Shown piece by piece: positions 11,111 to 24,837 of a DNA stretch of 64,000 bases. The first letter of the stretch is position 1. The number at the start of each line of letters is the position of its first letter. A program made the position numbers and the translations under genes. A model generated the notes under the pieces. It saw only the letters and a list, made by a program, of their open reading frames with translations. It had not been told where the DNA came from and searched no databases. The stretch comes from Adhaeribacter aquaticus DSM 16391 (GTDB lineage: Bacteria > Bacteroidota > Bacteroidia > Cytophagales > Hymenobacteraceae): positions 62,001 to 126,000 of the forward strand of contig NZ_KI421517.1 of the NCBI RefSeq assembly GCF_000473365.1. The letters are read 5' to 3'.

Positions 11111-12043
11111 ATGAAAGTAATGCATACCCATAGTTTCCGGTTTTTGAAAAAGAAAATAGTGGCTGGCCTGGTATTATTAATAGGGGCCGGCTTTTCCGCC
11201 AGCGCCCAGGAAGTAATAGATTTGTATCCCGGTACAATACCAAATGCTAAGAAGCTGCCGGTTACTTATAAAAACATAGAAGGTAGTGGCATGATGCGGC
11301 GGGTGGTAAAACCAAGTTTAGAAGTTTATTTACCGGCTAAAGAAAATGCTTCCGGTGCTGCGGTGGTCATTTGTCCGGGGGGCTCTTATAAAGTAATTGT
11401 TTTCCAGGGCGAAGGGGTTTCTACCGCAAAAGAGTTTGCTAAAAATGGTATTGCCGCTTTTGTGCTTAAATACCGGTTGCCCAACGATACGCTTCAGACC
11501 GATAAAACAATTAGTCCTTTGCAGGATGCCCAACAAGCGATTAAGCTGGTTCGCGAAAACGCCACAAAATATGGCATTGATGCAAATAAAGTAGGCATTG
11601 TTGGTTTTTCCGCCGGTGGCCATTTGGCTTCTACGGCTGCTACCCATTTTGCCAAACCACTCATCGAAAATGCCAAAAACACCAATTTACGGCCTGATTT
11701 TCAGGTACTGGTGTACCCCGTTATTAGTATGCAGGAAAGATTAACCCATGCCGATTCCAAAACAAATTTATTAGGTAAAAATCCAACGAAAGAAGTAGAG
11801 GATCTTTATTCGAATGAATTACAAATTACCAATAATACCCCGCCTACCTATCTTACCCATGCTGCTGACGATAAACTGGTGGATGTAGATAATAGTATTG
11901 CTTATTTCCAAAAACTACGCCGTAACAACGTGGACGTGGAAATGCACATTTATCCGAAAGGTGGACATGGCTTTATTTTCCGGCAAAAAGATTGGACAGA
12001 TCCTTTGTTTGCATGGATGAAAAAGAATAAATGGACCAAGTAG
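11111..12043 (+). CDS. Exported alpha/beta hydrolase, BD-FAE-like acetylxylan/feruloyl esterase
   Basis: This 310-residue protein has a signal peptide ending near residue 33 (SASAQ) after a basic leader. It is a different esterase family from its neighbours. The oxyanion-hole region is VICPGGSY, the nucleophile S167 sits in VGFSAGGH, the acid is in ADDKLVD and the histidine in KGGHGF. This arrangement is typical of the BD-FAE/Aes-like esterases found in Bacteroidota xylan loci. It probably removes acetyl or hydroxycinnamoyl groups. It follows the first CE1 gene by 66 bases and precedes a hairpin that may end the upstream transcript. Confidence 0.85.
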   Translation: MKVMHTHSFRFLKKKIVAGLVLLIGAGFSASAQEVIDLYPGTIPNAKKLPVTYKNIEGSGMMRRVVKPSLEVYLPAKENASGAAVVICPGGSYKVIVFQGEGVSTAKEFAKNGIAAFVLKYRLPNDTLQTDKTISPLQDAQQAIKLVRENATKYGIDANKVGIVGFSAGGHLASTAATHFAKPLIENAKNTNLRPDFQVLVYPVISMQERLTHADSKTNLLGKNPTKEVEDLYSNELQITNNTPPTYLTHAADDKLVDVDNSIAYFQKLRRNNVDVEMHIYPKGGHGFIFRQKDWTDPLFAWMKKNKWTK

Positions 12044-12119
12044 TAAATTCTACTTACTACTAAGATTTGCCCTATAGAACAGGTAATTTTTAGTACTAGC
12101 ATGACTGCGTTAATTGTTT

Positions 12120-12141
12120 AAAGTGTTAAATTGACACTTTT
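12120..12141 (+). terminator. Hairpin after the BD-FAE-like esterase
   Basis: AAAGTGT and ACACTTT form a 7-bp stem with a 7-base loop. It lies in the 155-base gap between two esterase genes. The following tract is only TTAATTA, so it may be a weak terminator or an mRNA-stability structure that divides the cluster. Confidence 0.4.
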
Positions 12142-12198
12142 AATTAGGTAAATGAATAATATCATAAGAATACTTCCTTTTGCAAACTGTAAATTCCT

Positions 12199-13329
12199 AT
12201 GAATAAAAAAATACTTTTTAGCTTACTGTGCTGGGTAACGCTTAGCTGTTTACCTGGTTTAGTCTTTGGTCAGGGCCGGCCTGCACCACCCGTAGTGGTA
12301 TCGCCAGAGGTGCATGCTGATAATAAAGTTACGTTCCGCTTTCTGGCCCCATCGGCCAAAGAAGTAAAACTAAGTGCGCAATTTGATAAAGCGCCGGTAC
12401 CCATGACGAAAGAAGCGAATGGCATTTGGAGTGTAACGGTAGGCCCGGTTAAACCCGATATGTATCCTTATAGTTTTGTGGTAGATGGCATTTCGGTAGC
12501 CGATCCGAAGAATACGGCAATTTTCCCGAACGAAGGTTTCCAGAATAGCATGGTGGAAATAACCGGTAGTACTCCGCTAATCCACACCGTGCAGAATGTT
12601 CCGCATGGCACGCTTTCTTACCGCTATTACCATTCAAAAGAATTGGGCACCCGTCCGGTAGTGGTTTATACCCCACCCGGCTACGAAAAAGAAACAACTA
12701 AACAATACCCGGTCCTCTACCTCTTACACGGCAGCTCCGATACCGAAGAAACCTGGACCAAAGTAGGCCGGGCCAATATCATTTTGGATAACTTGATTGC
12801 CCAAGACAAAGCCAAGCCTATGGTTATTGTCATGCCATACGGACGGGCTTATCCGAAAATCAGCAAAGATGCCGGTAGCCTCCGGAACTGGGACAATTTA
12901 CAGGAGTTTAAGAAAGACTTTCTAACGTATTTAATGCCGTTTGTAGAGCAAAACTACCGGGTTAAAAAAGACAAAGACAGCCGGGCTATTGCTGGTTTTT
13001 CCGGTGGCGGCGGCGAAACCTTGTATTTGGGATTAAACAATCCCGAATTGTTTAGCTGGGTTTGCGGCTTTGCTCCTGGTATGCTGAAAGAAGAGTTCGA
13101 TCGCAACAATGCGGTGGCTTTCGCCAACCCTGCCAAAATGAATCAGCAATTAAAATTATTCTGGATTGGGGTTGGGAAGGAAGATTTTTTGCACCCGGTT
13201 ATCATGGATTACCGGAAAATATTGGACGAAAAGAAAATTAAACACGAATTTTTGCTTTCAGAGGGCGGCCATACTTGGATGAATTGCAAACTGTACTTAA
13301 CCACCATTGCGCAAAAGCTTTTTAAATAA
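12199..13329 (+). CDS. CE1-type esterase with N-terminal E-set/CBM48-like module
   Basis: This 376-residue protein has a signal peptide ending near residue 25 (GLVFGQ). The E-set module (about 30-120) is followed by a CE1 alpha/beta-hydrolase domain. The nucleophile is S268 in AGFSGGGGE, the acid is probably in VGKEDFL and the histidine in EGGHTWM. The sequence VPHGTLSYRYY linking the modules recurs in the next genes. Its N-terminal module is very similar, also at nucleotide level, to that of the gene at 13430, so the pair arose by recent tandem duplication. Substrate is inferred to be acetyl or feruloyl esters on hemicellulose. Confidence 0.85.
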   Translation: MNKKILFSLLCWVTLSCLPGLVFGQGRPAPPVVVSPEVHADNKVTFRFLAPSAKEVKLSAQFDKAPVPMTKEANGIWSVTVGPVKPDMYPYSFVVDGISVADPKNTAIFPNEGFQNSMVEITGSTPLIHTVQNVPHGTLSYRYYHSKELGTRPVVVYTPPGYEKETTKQYPVLYLLHGSSDTEETWTKVGRANIILDNLIAQDKAKPMVIVMPYGRAYPKISKDAGSLRNWDNLQEFKKDFLTYLMPFVEQNYRVKKDKDSRAIAGFSGGGGETLYLGLNNPELFSWVCGFAPGMLKEEFDRNNAVAFANPAKMNQQLKLFWIGVGKEDFLHPVIMDYRKILDEKKIKHEFLLSEGGHTWMNCKLYLTTIAQKLFK

Positions 13330-13429
13330 AACCGTTTTCTAGTAATGGTTAAGGCCAGTTGCAGGACACAGTGGTTGCTATAAATTAAAAATTTCCACCT
13401 AAATAATTATTTACCAAACTAATTACTCC

Positions 13430-15675
<2,246 letters not shown>

Positions 15676-15719
15676 GAAGTTGAAATTTTAGGATTTTGCC
15701 TGAAAAGCATCCTGAATAA

Positions 15720-17654
<1,935 letters not shown>

Positions 17655-18296
17655 CTATACTAAAAAGTACTTCTTATGCCGGAATTCAAGAGCAAAAATT
17701 TTAAATCTATTATAATCTAAAAGAAGTACCGCCTGATACATGTTTTATAATTAAGGAATAGTTGGTGTGTTATCCTTCGATAATTTTTACGCCAGGGGGA
17801 AATAGCAGTAGTGATCTAAGGCTGCTTATTAACCTTTGGATTGTTGCTATAAGGTTTAAATACTTACAACAAGTGAAAGTTATCGTTTATAATTATTAAC
17901 CTTATTTGGTGGTTAAAGCCATCGGCTTTTAAACAGCCTTAGAGGCTTTAGGTTAGGCATACGTAGAGTAGGTAAAACCTAAGATCAGCCCCTTTAAGAA
18001 TTAAGTTAGAGGTCGATGGTACTTCTTTAAGTTACGGATTAAAAAAGCAACTATGTGTAAAGAGTAATAACCAAGTATAAATGTTTAACAATTGTCGATA
18101 AAATTTGGAACAGAAATCAGGCATGTTAGTATGCAGTAATAGTCCAAACGTACAAGTAAGTCAAAAGAAAAACAGACAGGAGAACGGAAATCAGTCTTAA
18201 AACCACAGAACCGGATTTGCAAATAATTATAAACATTTAGATTGCCAATATACGCCTTCAGGCATTAGTCGTAAACAGTAAGTCAATAACGAAACT
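17655..18296. other. 640-base gap, no gene seen
   Basis: I find no credible coding frame here. AGTACTTCTT near 17665 and AAGAAGTACC near 17720 form an inverted repeat with a long spacer, just after the esterase operon. The second half should contain the promoter of the following dehydrogenase. Confidence 0.35.
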
Positions 18297-19100
18297 ATGG
18301 GAATACAAGAAAGAAATCAAACAGTTTTAGTAACCGGTGCCAGCTCCGGTATTGGCCAGGGTATAGCTATTGCATTCGGGCAAAAAAAGGCTAACGTAAT
18401 TATTAATTACCATAGCGATGAAGAAGGTGCCAACCATACCTTAGAAATGATTAAAAAAAGTGGCGGCAATGGATTTATTCATAAAGCCGATGTGGGCAAT
18501 GAAGAAGAAGTAATTACCATGTTTCAGAGAGCTATCGCAGAATATAAAGGTGTTGATGTATTAGTCAGCAATGCCGGAATTCAAAAAGATAATTCCTTCG
18601 CTGAAATGACCCTGGAGCAATGGAACAAAGTAATGAATACGAATCTGACTGGCTATTTTTTATGTGCCCGGGAAGCAATTAAACATTTCACCCAAAAAGA
18701 AGCTAACAATCCTGATGCTAAAGCAATAGGCAATATTATATTTATGAGCTCGGTGCACGATATTATTCCCTGGGCTGGCCATGTAAACTATGCTTCTTCC
18801 AAAGGAGGTATTTTGATGCTAATGAAGTCACTGGCTTTAGAGGTAGCCCCTAAAAAAATCAGGGTAAATGCTATCTCGCCGGGGGCAATTGCCACCGATA
18901 TCAACGATGATGTTTGGAAAGACGAAGAAAAGTTAAAAGAATTAATGAAACTCATTCCTTACAAACGAATTGGCCAGCCTGAAGATGTTGCCAAGGTAGC
19001 GGTATGGTTAGCTTCCGAAGAAAGCGATTACGTAACTGGCACCACTATTTACGTAGATGGCGGCATGACTTTATATCCAGGTTTTGTTGATAATGGTTGA
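18297..19100 (+). CDS. Short-chain dehydrogenase, glucose 1-dehydrogenase-like
   Basis: This 267-residue cytosolic classical SDR shows the cofactor motif TGASSGIG, the NAG motif (SNAGIQ) and the active-site YASSK with a serine in FMSSVHD. The C-terminal DGGMTLYPGF is typical of SDRs annotated as glucose 1-dehydrogenase (EC 1.1.1.47). It would oxidise glucose or a related sugar with NAD(P). It is monocistronic, with a strong terminator 105 bases downstream. Family assignment is secure, but the exact sugar is not fixed by sequence. Confidence 0.85.
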   Translation: MGIQERNQTVLVTGASSGIGQGIAIAFGQKKANVIINYHSDEEGANHTLEMIKKSGGNGFIHKADVGNEEEVITMFQRAIAEYKGVDVLVSNAGIQKDNSFAEMTLEQWNKVMNTNLTGYFLCAREAIKHFTQKEANNPDAKAIGNIIFMSSVHDIIPWAGHVNYASSKGGILMLMKSLALEVAPKKIRVNAISPGAIATDINDDVWKDEEKLKELMKLIPYKRIGQPEDVAKVAVWLASEESDYVTGTTIYVDGGMTLYPGFVDNG

Positions 19101-19205
19101 TATTGTTCTACTTGTAACTAACTTTTCCTAAATCCTTTATCTAGTTTCTTTTCATTTTTTAATGATTAGTTTCCTTGATACCTGCCTAAGTTATCCCGCT
19201 CCAGG

Positions 19206-19252
19206 AAAATAAACGAAGCTTCCACTTTTTAATTGGAGGCTTCGTTTATTTT
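19206..19252 (+). terminator. Strong intrinsic terminator after the SDR gene
   Basis: A near-perfect 19-bp stem (AAAATAAACGAAGCTTCCA with its complement, one G-T pair) encloses a 9-base loop. The stem ends in a T-rich arm. The symmetrical A- and T-rich ends could work in both directions. Confidence 0.85.
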
Positions 19253-19452
19253 CTAAAAAGTAAAATTCCTTTAGCAATTAAGTAAATACTTATCTACAAG
19301 TGATTTCACCTTGATTACCAATAATTACACTTGAATAAAATGGTTACCTTACTGGTAAGGACCTTATAAATTGGCAACTTACTTGTGTCTGTGCGCAAGA
19401 CCTGAAATTTAACTTTAATAGGAATTGAAAGATTATTGAATGATATTGCGGA

Positions 19453-19596
19453 ATGTGGAAAATATTAGATGCCTTTATGGCTTGGGTAGTAGCTCCCAAA
19501 GAAGAATCTCCCTCTTTTAGTAACAATGATTTTGTAGTTTTTTATGGCGTATTAGTTTTATTAGCGTCTTTAATGATTGGATCAACCTTAGAATAA
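19453..19596 (+). CDS. Possible 47-residue membrane protein
   Basis: A 48-codon frame encodes a protein starting MWKILDAFMAWV, with a polar stretch (PKEESPSFSNND), then one hydrophobic segment of about 18 residues (FVVFYGVLVLLASLMIG). This gives a single transmembrane helix with a short amphipathic start. No ribosome site is visible, which is normal for this phylum. It lies between a terminator and a histidine kinase gene. I recognise no family. It could be a chance frame, but the composition is protein-like. Confidence 0.4.
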   Translation: MWKILDAFMAWVVAPKEESPSFSNNDFVVFYGVLVLLASLMIGSTLE

Positions 19597-19865
19597 CAAT
19601 ATCTTTCTCATTTAAATACCTTCCACTTCCATTACCCTAATAATATTTCCACCTTTTTTTTGTGGTTTAGGTTATCATAAATTACAGAGTATCTGGTACC
19701 TCCATTACCAGTAATTCTTGTTTCCGAAGGTAGGAGGTAAAATAAAATATTCAAATTTTTAATCTTTCCGTATCTAACCTGAAAAACGCCTTTTTTAATC
19801 TTTGGCCGCAATGAAATAAGCTATTACCCTGTCTCATATTCAAATTCCTTTAAATATTTAACTAA

Positions 19866-21095
19866 ATGAATAATATGAATTCCCCATTGGATAGCCTTAA
19901 TATATTGGAAGCAGAAAATGAGGTGTTACGCAATGAAAATAAACAATTACGTGCGGATATGGCGGCAACAATCTTTAAACTTGAAAAGCAGATAGCTATA
20001 GAGAAAAAGTACGAAGAAAGCCAGTCCAGATTTGAAACCATCTTTTACAAATCTAAACACGGCAATAAAATCATTGCCCCGGATTTACGGATTATTCAGA
20101 TTAATGAGGTTTTCCGGGATATGTTAGGTTATACCGAAGAAGAAATAATAGGAACCAAGGTTATTGCCTTCGCACACCCTGACTTTATAAATCATTGGCA
20201 CGAATTGCAGGAAAATCTTTGGACCAAACAAATTCCTTCTTTTCAAATTGATACCTGCTTAGTCAGAAAAGATGGTTCCACCTTATGGGTACAAGTCACC
20301 AGTATTATTTTTAGAGACAACAATATATCTTTAGGCTACACCATCGTAGAAGATATTTCGCAGAGGAAGACACTGGAGTTAAATTTAAAAGAACTCTATG
20401 ATAATCAGGAAACTTTAATGCACATGGTAGCGCATGACCTGAAGAACCCACTTTACAACATTAAAGCTGCCAGTGAATTTTTAAAGGAGGATATTGCAGA
20501 AATACCCGTTCTGCAGAATGTTAATAAACAAGAAAGTCTAAACCTCATCCAGATCATATCAGATGTTTCTGATCAGGCGCTGGATATAATCCGGGATTTA
20601 CTTATCATAGGTGAATTAGAGAAATCTTACAACACCCTGGAAAAAACGGACCTTCGGAATTTTATCCAGTCTCAGCTGGCTAAACTTAAGGTGAGGGCCC
20701 AGAAGAAAGATATTGATATTACCTTCTTGTCTCCTGAGGAACCCGTATTTGCGGCCATCCATCAGAGCAAATTTATCAGAGTTTTAGAAAATCTTATTTC
20801 AAATGCCGTAAAATTCACCAATAAAGGTGGGCAGGTAACCATCTCTTTAAAAAGCAAAGATCAAAGTGCGGTGTTACAGATAACTGACAATGGAATAGGC
20901 ATCCCAGAAAAGCTGCTACCCACTATATTTAATAAATTTACCAGAGCAAACCGCAATGGTACAGAGCGTGAAACTACAACCGGATTGGGCCTATATATTG
21001 TGAAGTTAATTGTTGAAAAACACCATGGCAAAATATGGGTGGAAAGCAAAGAAAATGAAGGTACTTCATTTTTCGTGGAGCTTAAGCAAGCGTAA
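19866..21095 (+). CDS. PAS-domain sensor histidine kinase
   Basis: This 409-residue kinase has no membrane segment. An N-terminal coiled coil (about 8-55) is followed by one PAS domain (about 55-170). The dimerisation/phosphoacceptor helix carries H190 in VAHDLKNP. The ATPase domain has an N box (ENLISNAVKF), a G1 box (DNGIGIP) and a G2 box (TTGLGLYIV). It should autophosphorylate in response to an intracellular signal, but no response regulator is adjacent. It converges on kaiB, 475 bases away. Unlike cyanobacterial SasA it has no KaiB-like sensor domain, so any link to the Kai proteins is positional inference. Confidence 0.9.
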   Translation: MNNMNSPLDSLNILEAENEVLRNENKQLRADMAATIFKLEKQIAIEKKYEESQSRFETIFYKSKHGNKIIAPDLRIIQINEVFRDMLGYTEEEIIGTKVIAFAHPDFINHWHELQENLWTKQIPSFQIDTCLVRKDGSTLWVQVTSIIFRDNNISLGYTIVEDISQRKTLELNLKELYDNQETLMHMVAHDLKNPLYNIKAASEFLKEDIAEIPVLQNVNKQESLNLIQIISDVSDQALDIIRDLLIIGELEKSYNTLEKTDLRNFIQSQLAKLKVRAQKKDIDITFLSPEEPVFAAIHQSKFIRVLENLISNAVKFTNKGGQVTISLKSKDQSAVLQITDNGIGIPEKLLPTIFNKFTRANRNGTERETTTGLGLYIVKLIVEKHHGKIWVESKENEGTSFFVELKQA

Positions 21096-21570
21096 ACTAT
21101 GTACTAACTAAATGGCAAAATCTGTCATCTTTTACAGGATGCAATCATAAAAAATTAAATAAAAGAAACAGATCTTTAGCCTTTATAGACAAGTAATAAT
21201 TTCCAGGCAGATGGCTTAAAAATGGAATTGTTCTGCCTGCTAAAGTGCTTGTTTAATAACCAGGCTCGAAACTTAAACTTTCTTAACCCTGGCTGAAATT
21301 TGTTATTTTATGGTGCTGTTTTCGCCCCCAACCAACGATTATTTCAATATAGTTTACCAGCACCAAGCATAGAGAAGGGGCAGCCCTTTATCAGTTTTTT
21401 TTCACCATATCCCCACTAAGTTATCTGGCGATAAAGATTGGAGTATGGTATCTCCTAAAAGCTACTCTTAACGCTTTTAAATCTTGTGGATTATCAGAAA
21501 AAAATTAAAATTTAGTAGCTATAACCCTTGCTTATTTACGAATCCACTAAACTTTTTTAAAATCTTTACC
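21096..21570. other. Convergent gap between histidine kinase and kaiB
   Basis: No gene is seen in this 475-base stretch. At 21204-21239 CAGGCAGA and TCTGCCTG make an 8-bp stem with a 20-base loop. It lacks a T tract and is at best a weak terminator for the kinase gene. Confidence 0.35.
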
Positions 21571-21855
21571 TTATTTATCCTCCTGAACCACAATACCCAA
21601 GCCTGTAAGCACTCTTGTTTGAAGGGTTAATGCACCAATAAGCCGAACTTCGGGTTTCGGCCATTTCCGAATTAAAGTGGGTATTGCTAAAATGCCTGCT
21701 TCTTCTGTTTTTTCCGGGTTTTCCTGAATGTCAATAATTTCTAGTTGATAATCTCCAGGAAAATATTTTTTAAGAATAGCATTTAAATTTTCTTCAGCAC
21801 CCACTGAAGTTGGACTGTTCCTATTTATAAATAATTGTATCCAGTAGTTTGTCAT
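21571..21855 (-). CDS. kaiB: KaiB-like clock protein
   Basis: This 94-residue protein matches KaiB along its length. It starts YWIQLFINRNSPTS, equivalent to the first strand and helix of the KaiB thioredoxin-like fold, and continues with IDIQENPEKTEEAGILAIP, which contains the conserved NP and the I-A-x-PT motif. In cyanobacteria KaiB switches fold and binds the KaiC CI ring during the night phase. It is downstream of kaiC by 88 bases on the same strand, so the two are probably cotranscribed. No KaiA gene is present in the window. KaiBC pairs outside cyanobacteria are often linked to stress or redox responses rather than true oscillators. Confidence 0.9.
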   Translation of the reverse strand: MTNYWIQLFINRNSPTSVGAEENLNAILKKYFPGDYQLEIIDIQENPEKTEEAGILAIPTLIRKWPKPEVRLIGALTLQTRVLTGLGIVVQEDK

Positions 21856-21943
21856 TATAATTTCACCAGGGTCAATGCTTTTATCTTATTGCAAGCCATT
21901 ATTTTCATTGTTTGCAAAACTTATTTTTAATTAATATCCTCTT

Positions 21944-23398
21944 TTACTTTGTAACCTTGGGGTTATTGGAAAGGATGCCGCTGATCCCGGTAAATGGTTC
22001 TCCAATCTGCATACCCGTCTGATTAATAGTGAGGCGCCGGATAGAAGATTCATGATTTGATCCCCGCATTTTTAGCACCATAATACTGCGTTGCATTTCA
22101 CCCATCATTTCTACATAGCGTAATAAAATGATTGCATCTGTAATGGATGCAATATTTCCTTCGGGAACCGAGGCATCGCCGGTTAACATATGGGTGGTTG
22201 CTGTAAACATACTGGTAACTTGCTCGTGTTTTAAAAAATTACTAAGTGCTACTACAAATTCCTGAAAGCCTCTTTCTGATGGATTACGCGTTAAAGCAGA
22301 TATACTATCAATAGCAACCCGGTCTGGTTTAAAGGCTACAACCAATTCCTGGATGTTAATGAGGTGATCTTCCAGGGAGCTTACTTCCGGGTAAAGACAA
22401 ACAACTTTCAGATAGCCTTCCGCTTCCAGTTGAGCTAAATCCATTCCCCAGGTTTTAGCATTCCTAAAAAGCTGTTCTTTACTTTCTTCAAAGGCAAGTA
22501 AAAGAGCCCGCTCTTGTTTTTGTTTTACTCCGTTCAAAAAATTTGCCACCAGCAAAGTTTTACCGGTGCCCGTTGCTCCCGAAACTAAAACAATGGAATT
22601 TTTAAAAAAACCACCGCCACACATGTCATCTAATTTAGGTAAACCTGAGTAAAGGCGTTCACTCGAAGCTTTCTGATTTAAGGTCATTGCCGAAATAGGC
22701 ACAATCATAATAGCCTTCATGGGAATAATAGTAAAAGGGTTCTCTCCTTTCACATGGCTGCTTCCGCGAAATTTTAATATTTCCAGGGTCCGGCGGCGTC
22801 TTTCATTCGCCAGAACATTACGCAATATAATAACATTATCTGTTAGGAATTCTTCCACCCCATACCGGGAAATAGGCCCGTATTCTTCCGAACGTTCCGT
22901 TGTTATAATGGCTGTTACTTTAAGCCGGCGTAGCGTCATGGATACCTTTGACATTTCCCGCCGGATTATATTATGTTCCGGAAAATGGGTAAAAATGCTG
23001 CCAATAGAATCAATAACCACCCGCTGCGCATTTATTTTATTTATCGCCAGTTCCAGCCTGATCCGAAAGGCACTCAAATCAAATTCACCAATAGTAATTA
23101 TATCTTCTTCTTTAGCCGAGGCATCAATGAATTTCCATTTACCTTCGGCTTCCCATTTTTCTATTTCCCAACCAAAGCTTTGTAAATCTTTCCTGATATC
23201 ATCTACCTGCTCCTCAAACGTAACAAAAACGCCCGGTTGATCATACAGGAGTATCCCCATGGCCAAAAACTGCGCTCCAAATAAAGTTTTAGCACTGCCC
23301 GAGCTTCCGGCCAATAAGGTTGTACGGCCGGCTGGTAACCCACCGTCAGAAATAAGATCAAAGGCAGGAATACCAGTTTTTAGCTTTTGAATATTCAT
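21944..23398 (-). CDS. kaiC: KaiC-like two-domain ATPase with altered phosphosite
   Basis: This 484-residue protein has tandem RecA-like KaiC domains. CI (about 1-240) has P-loop G31-T38 (GSSGSAKT, with Ala where Gly is usual) and the catalytic glutamate pair in VTFEEQ. CII (about 245-484) has GATGTGKT and AFEESKEQ. The CII region ITDAIILLRYVE...KMRGSNHE matches cyanobacterial KaiC closely. Aligned from memory to S431-T432 of Synechococcus KaiC, the phosphosite here is A417-S418 (NIASITD), so one of the two phosphorylatable residues is lost. The C-terminal tail that binds KaiA is short, and KaiA is absent. It may be a phosphorylation-modified ATPase/kinase for stress timing rather than a full clock. 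Confidence 0.93.
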   Translation of the reverse strand: MNIQKLKTGIPAFDLISDGGLPAGRTTLLAGSSGSAKTLFGAQFLAMGILLYDQPGVFVTFEEQVDDIRKDLQSFGWEIEKWEAEGKWKFIDASAKEEDIITIGEFDLSAFRIRLELAINKINAQRVVIDSIGSIFTHFPEHNIIRREMSKVSMTLRRLKVTAIITTERSEEYGPISRYGVEEFLTDNVIILRNVLANERRRRTLEILKFRGSSHVKGENPFTIIPMKAIMIVPISAMTLNQKASSERLYSGLPKLDDMCGGGFFKNSIVLVSGATGTGKTLLVANFLNGVKQKQERALLLAFEESKEQLFRNAKTWGMDLAQLEAEGYLKVVCLYPEVSSLEDHLINIQELVVAFKPDRVAIDSISALTRNPSERGFQEFVVALSNFLKHEQVTSMFTATTHMLTGDASVPEGNIASITDAIILLRYVEMMGEMQRSIMVLKMRGSNHESSIRRLTINQTGMQIGEPFTGISGILSNNPKVTK

Positions 23399-23760
23399 AT
23401 AATTATACCGCTAGGTGAAATAAGGGTAAATGCTTGATTTATGAAAAGAAAGAGAATAGCTGAGCCTGATTAACTAGGAACGCTCGTTTAAACAACTTGT
23501 CTTCCCTAATGTTATTAGCATCAAAAGTAGCAATAAATTAGTAAAATTATATTTTTATAATTAAGTTTTATTCTTGTGCAATAGCCTCTAACCTTAACAA
23601 CTCTCACCTGAATAATAAAGAAGCATTTAAACTACTGTCTAATAACTTTGTACAAAATACCCTTTCCTACTTTTACTGCCCCAGCTAAATAAACATTTTG
23701 CCTATCTAGAAATTACGGTTAATTTCGTCCAATATTACCTCCAGATTAACCGTACTGATT
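23399..23760. promoter_or_regulatory. Divergent promoter region of kaiC and the KAS III gene
   Basis: This 362-base region lies between divergent starts. TAACTTTG at 23643-23650 is a perfect TAnnTTTG box facing the KAS III gene, which would give a leader of about 100 bases. The kaiC-facing promoter was not identified. Confidence 0.4.
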
Positions 23761-24837
23761 ATGCATCTTTATTCCGTTATCACGGGAACCGGCAACTACC
23801 TTCCGGAAACAGTTATTTCAAACCAGGATTTTAAAGACAAAGTGTTTTATGATTCTAATGGAGAAAAGCTTTCTAAACCAACCTCAGAAATAGTAGACAA
23901 ATTTGAGCAGATAACGGATATAAAGGAAAGACGACATGTTTCAGATAACCTGGTAACGTCTGACATTGCCACCCTGGCAGCGCAGCAGGCTCTTGATTCT
24001 TCTAACACAGATAAAGAGCAGTTAGATTATATAATTGTGGCCCATAATTTTGGGGATGTTAAGGCAGGTAATAGAAAATCAGATTTAGTACCTAGTCTGG
24101 CAGCCCGGGTTAAATATAATTTAAGAATTGAAAATCCATTTACAATTGCCTACGATTTACCCTTTGGTTGTGCTGGTTGGTTGCAAGGGCTAATTCAAGC
24201 CGATTATTACCTTAAATCAGGCGATGCCAAAAAGATTCTGGTTATAGGCGCAGAGGTTTTATCCCGCATATCTGATCCCCACGATAGAGACAGTATGTTA
24301 TACGCGGATGGTGCCGGAGCGGTGATAATGGAGGCCCGGGAAAGTGAAGAGTCTGTGGGCATATTAGCGCATCTTACCCGATCTGATACCTTGGAATGCG
24401 CGCACCTGCTGCGGATGGATAAGTCTAACAATAAAGCATTTGATAGCCAGGAATTGTTTTTAAAGATGGAAGGGCGTAAGCTTTATGAATATGCTCTAAA
24501 AACGGTACCGCAAGCTATTAAACAATGCCTCGAAAAAGCTAAACTACCTATTGAGTGCGTTAGTAAAGTGTTAATTCATCAGGCAAATGGCAAAATGGAT
24601 GATGCCATTCTGAAACGACTGTTTGGTTTATATGAAAAAGTAGAAATACCCGAAAATATTATGCCCATGACAATCTCCTGGCTGGGGAATACATCTGTGG
24701 CAACGGTTCCTACTTTACTTGACCTGCTGTTGAAAGGTGAATTGGAAAACCAGGAAGTAAAATCCGGTGATATTATTGTGTTTGCCTCGGTTGGGGCTGG
24801 CATGAATATAAATGCCGTTGTTTATAAAATACCTTGA
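23761..24837 (+). CDS. 3-oxoacyl-ACP synthase III (KAS III)-like condensing enzyme
   Basis: This 358-residue thiolase-fold enzyme has the full KAS III triad: C137 (PFGCAGWLQG), H273 (IHQANGK) and N310 (LGNTSVATVP). KAS III condenses an acyl-CoA starter with malonyl-ACP. The gene is not next to plsX, fabD or acpP, so it is probably an accessory copy rather than the housekeeping FabH. It is divergent from kaiC. An insert after residue 30 (FYDSNGEKLSKPTSEIVDKF) is longer than in E. coli FabH and typical of Bacteroidota accessory paralogues. Starter specificity is unknown. Confidence 0.85.
   Translation: MHLYSVITGTGNYLPETVISNQDFKDKVFYDSNGEKLSKPTSEIVDKFEQITDIKERRHVSDNLVTSDIATLAAQQALDSSNTDKEQLDYIIVAHNFGDVKAGNRKSDLVPSLAARVKYNLRIENPFTIAYDLPFGCAGWLQGLIQADYYLKSGDAKKILVIGAEVLSRISDPHDRDSMLYADGAGAVIMEARESEESVGILAHLTRSDTLECAHLLRMDKSNNKAFDSQELFLKMEGRKLYEYALKTVPQAIKQCLEKAKLPIECVSKVLIHQANGKMDDAILKRLFGLYEKVEIPENIMPMTISWLGNTSVATVPTLLDLLLKGELENQEVKSGDIIVFASVGAGMNINAVVYKIP

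Noticed and set aside
22719-23240. 173-codon plus-strand frame opposite kaiC
   Set aside because: Shadow of kaiC coding sequence, serine-rich and without domain features.
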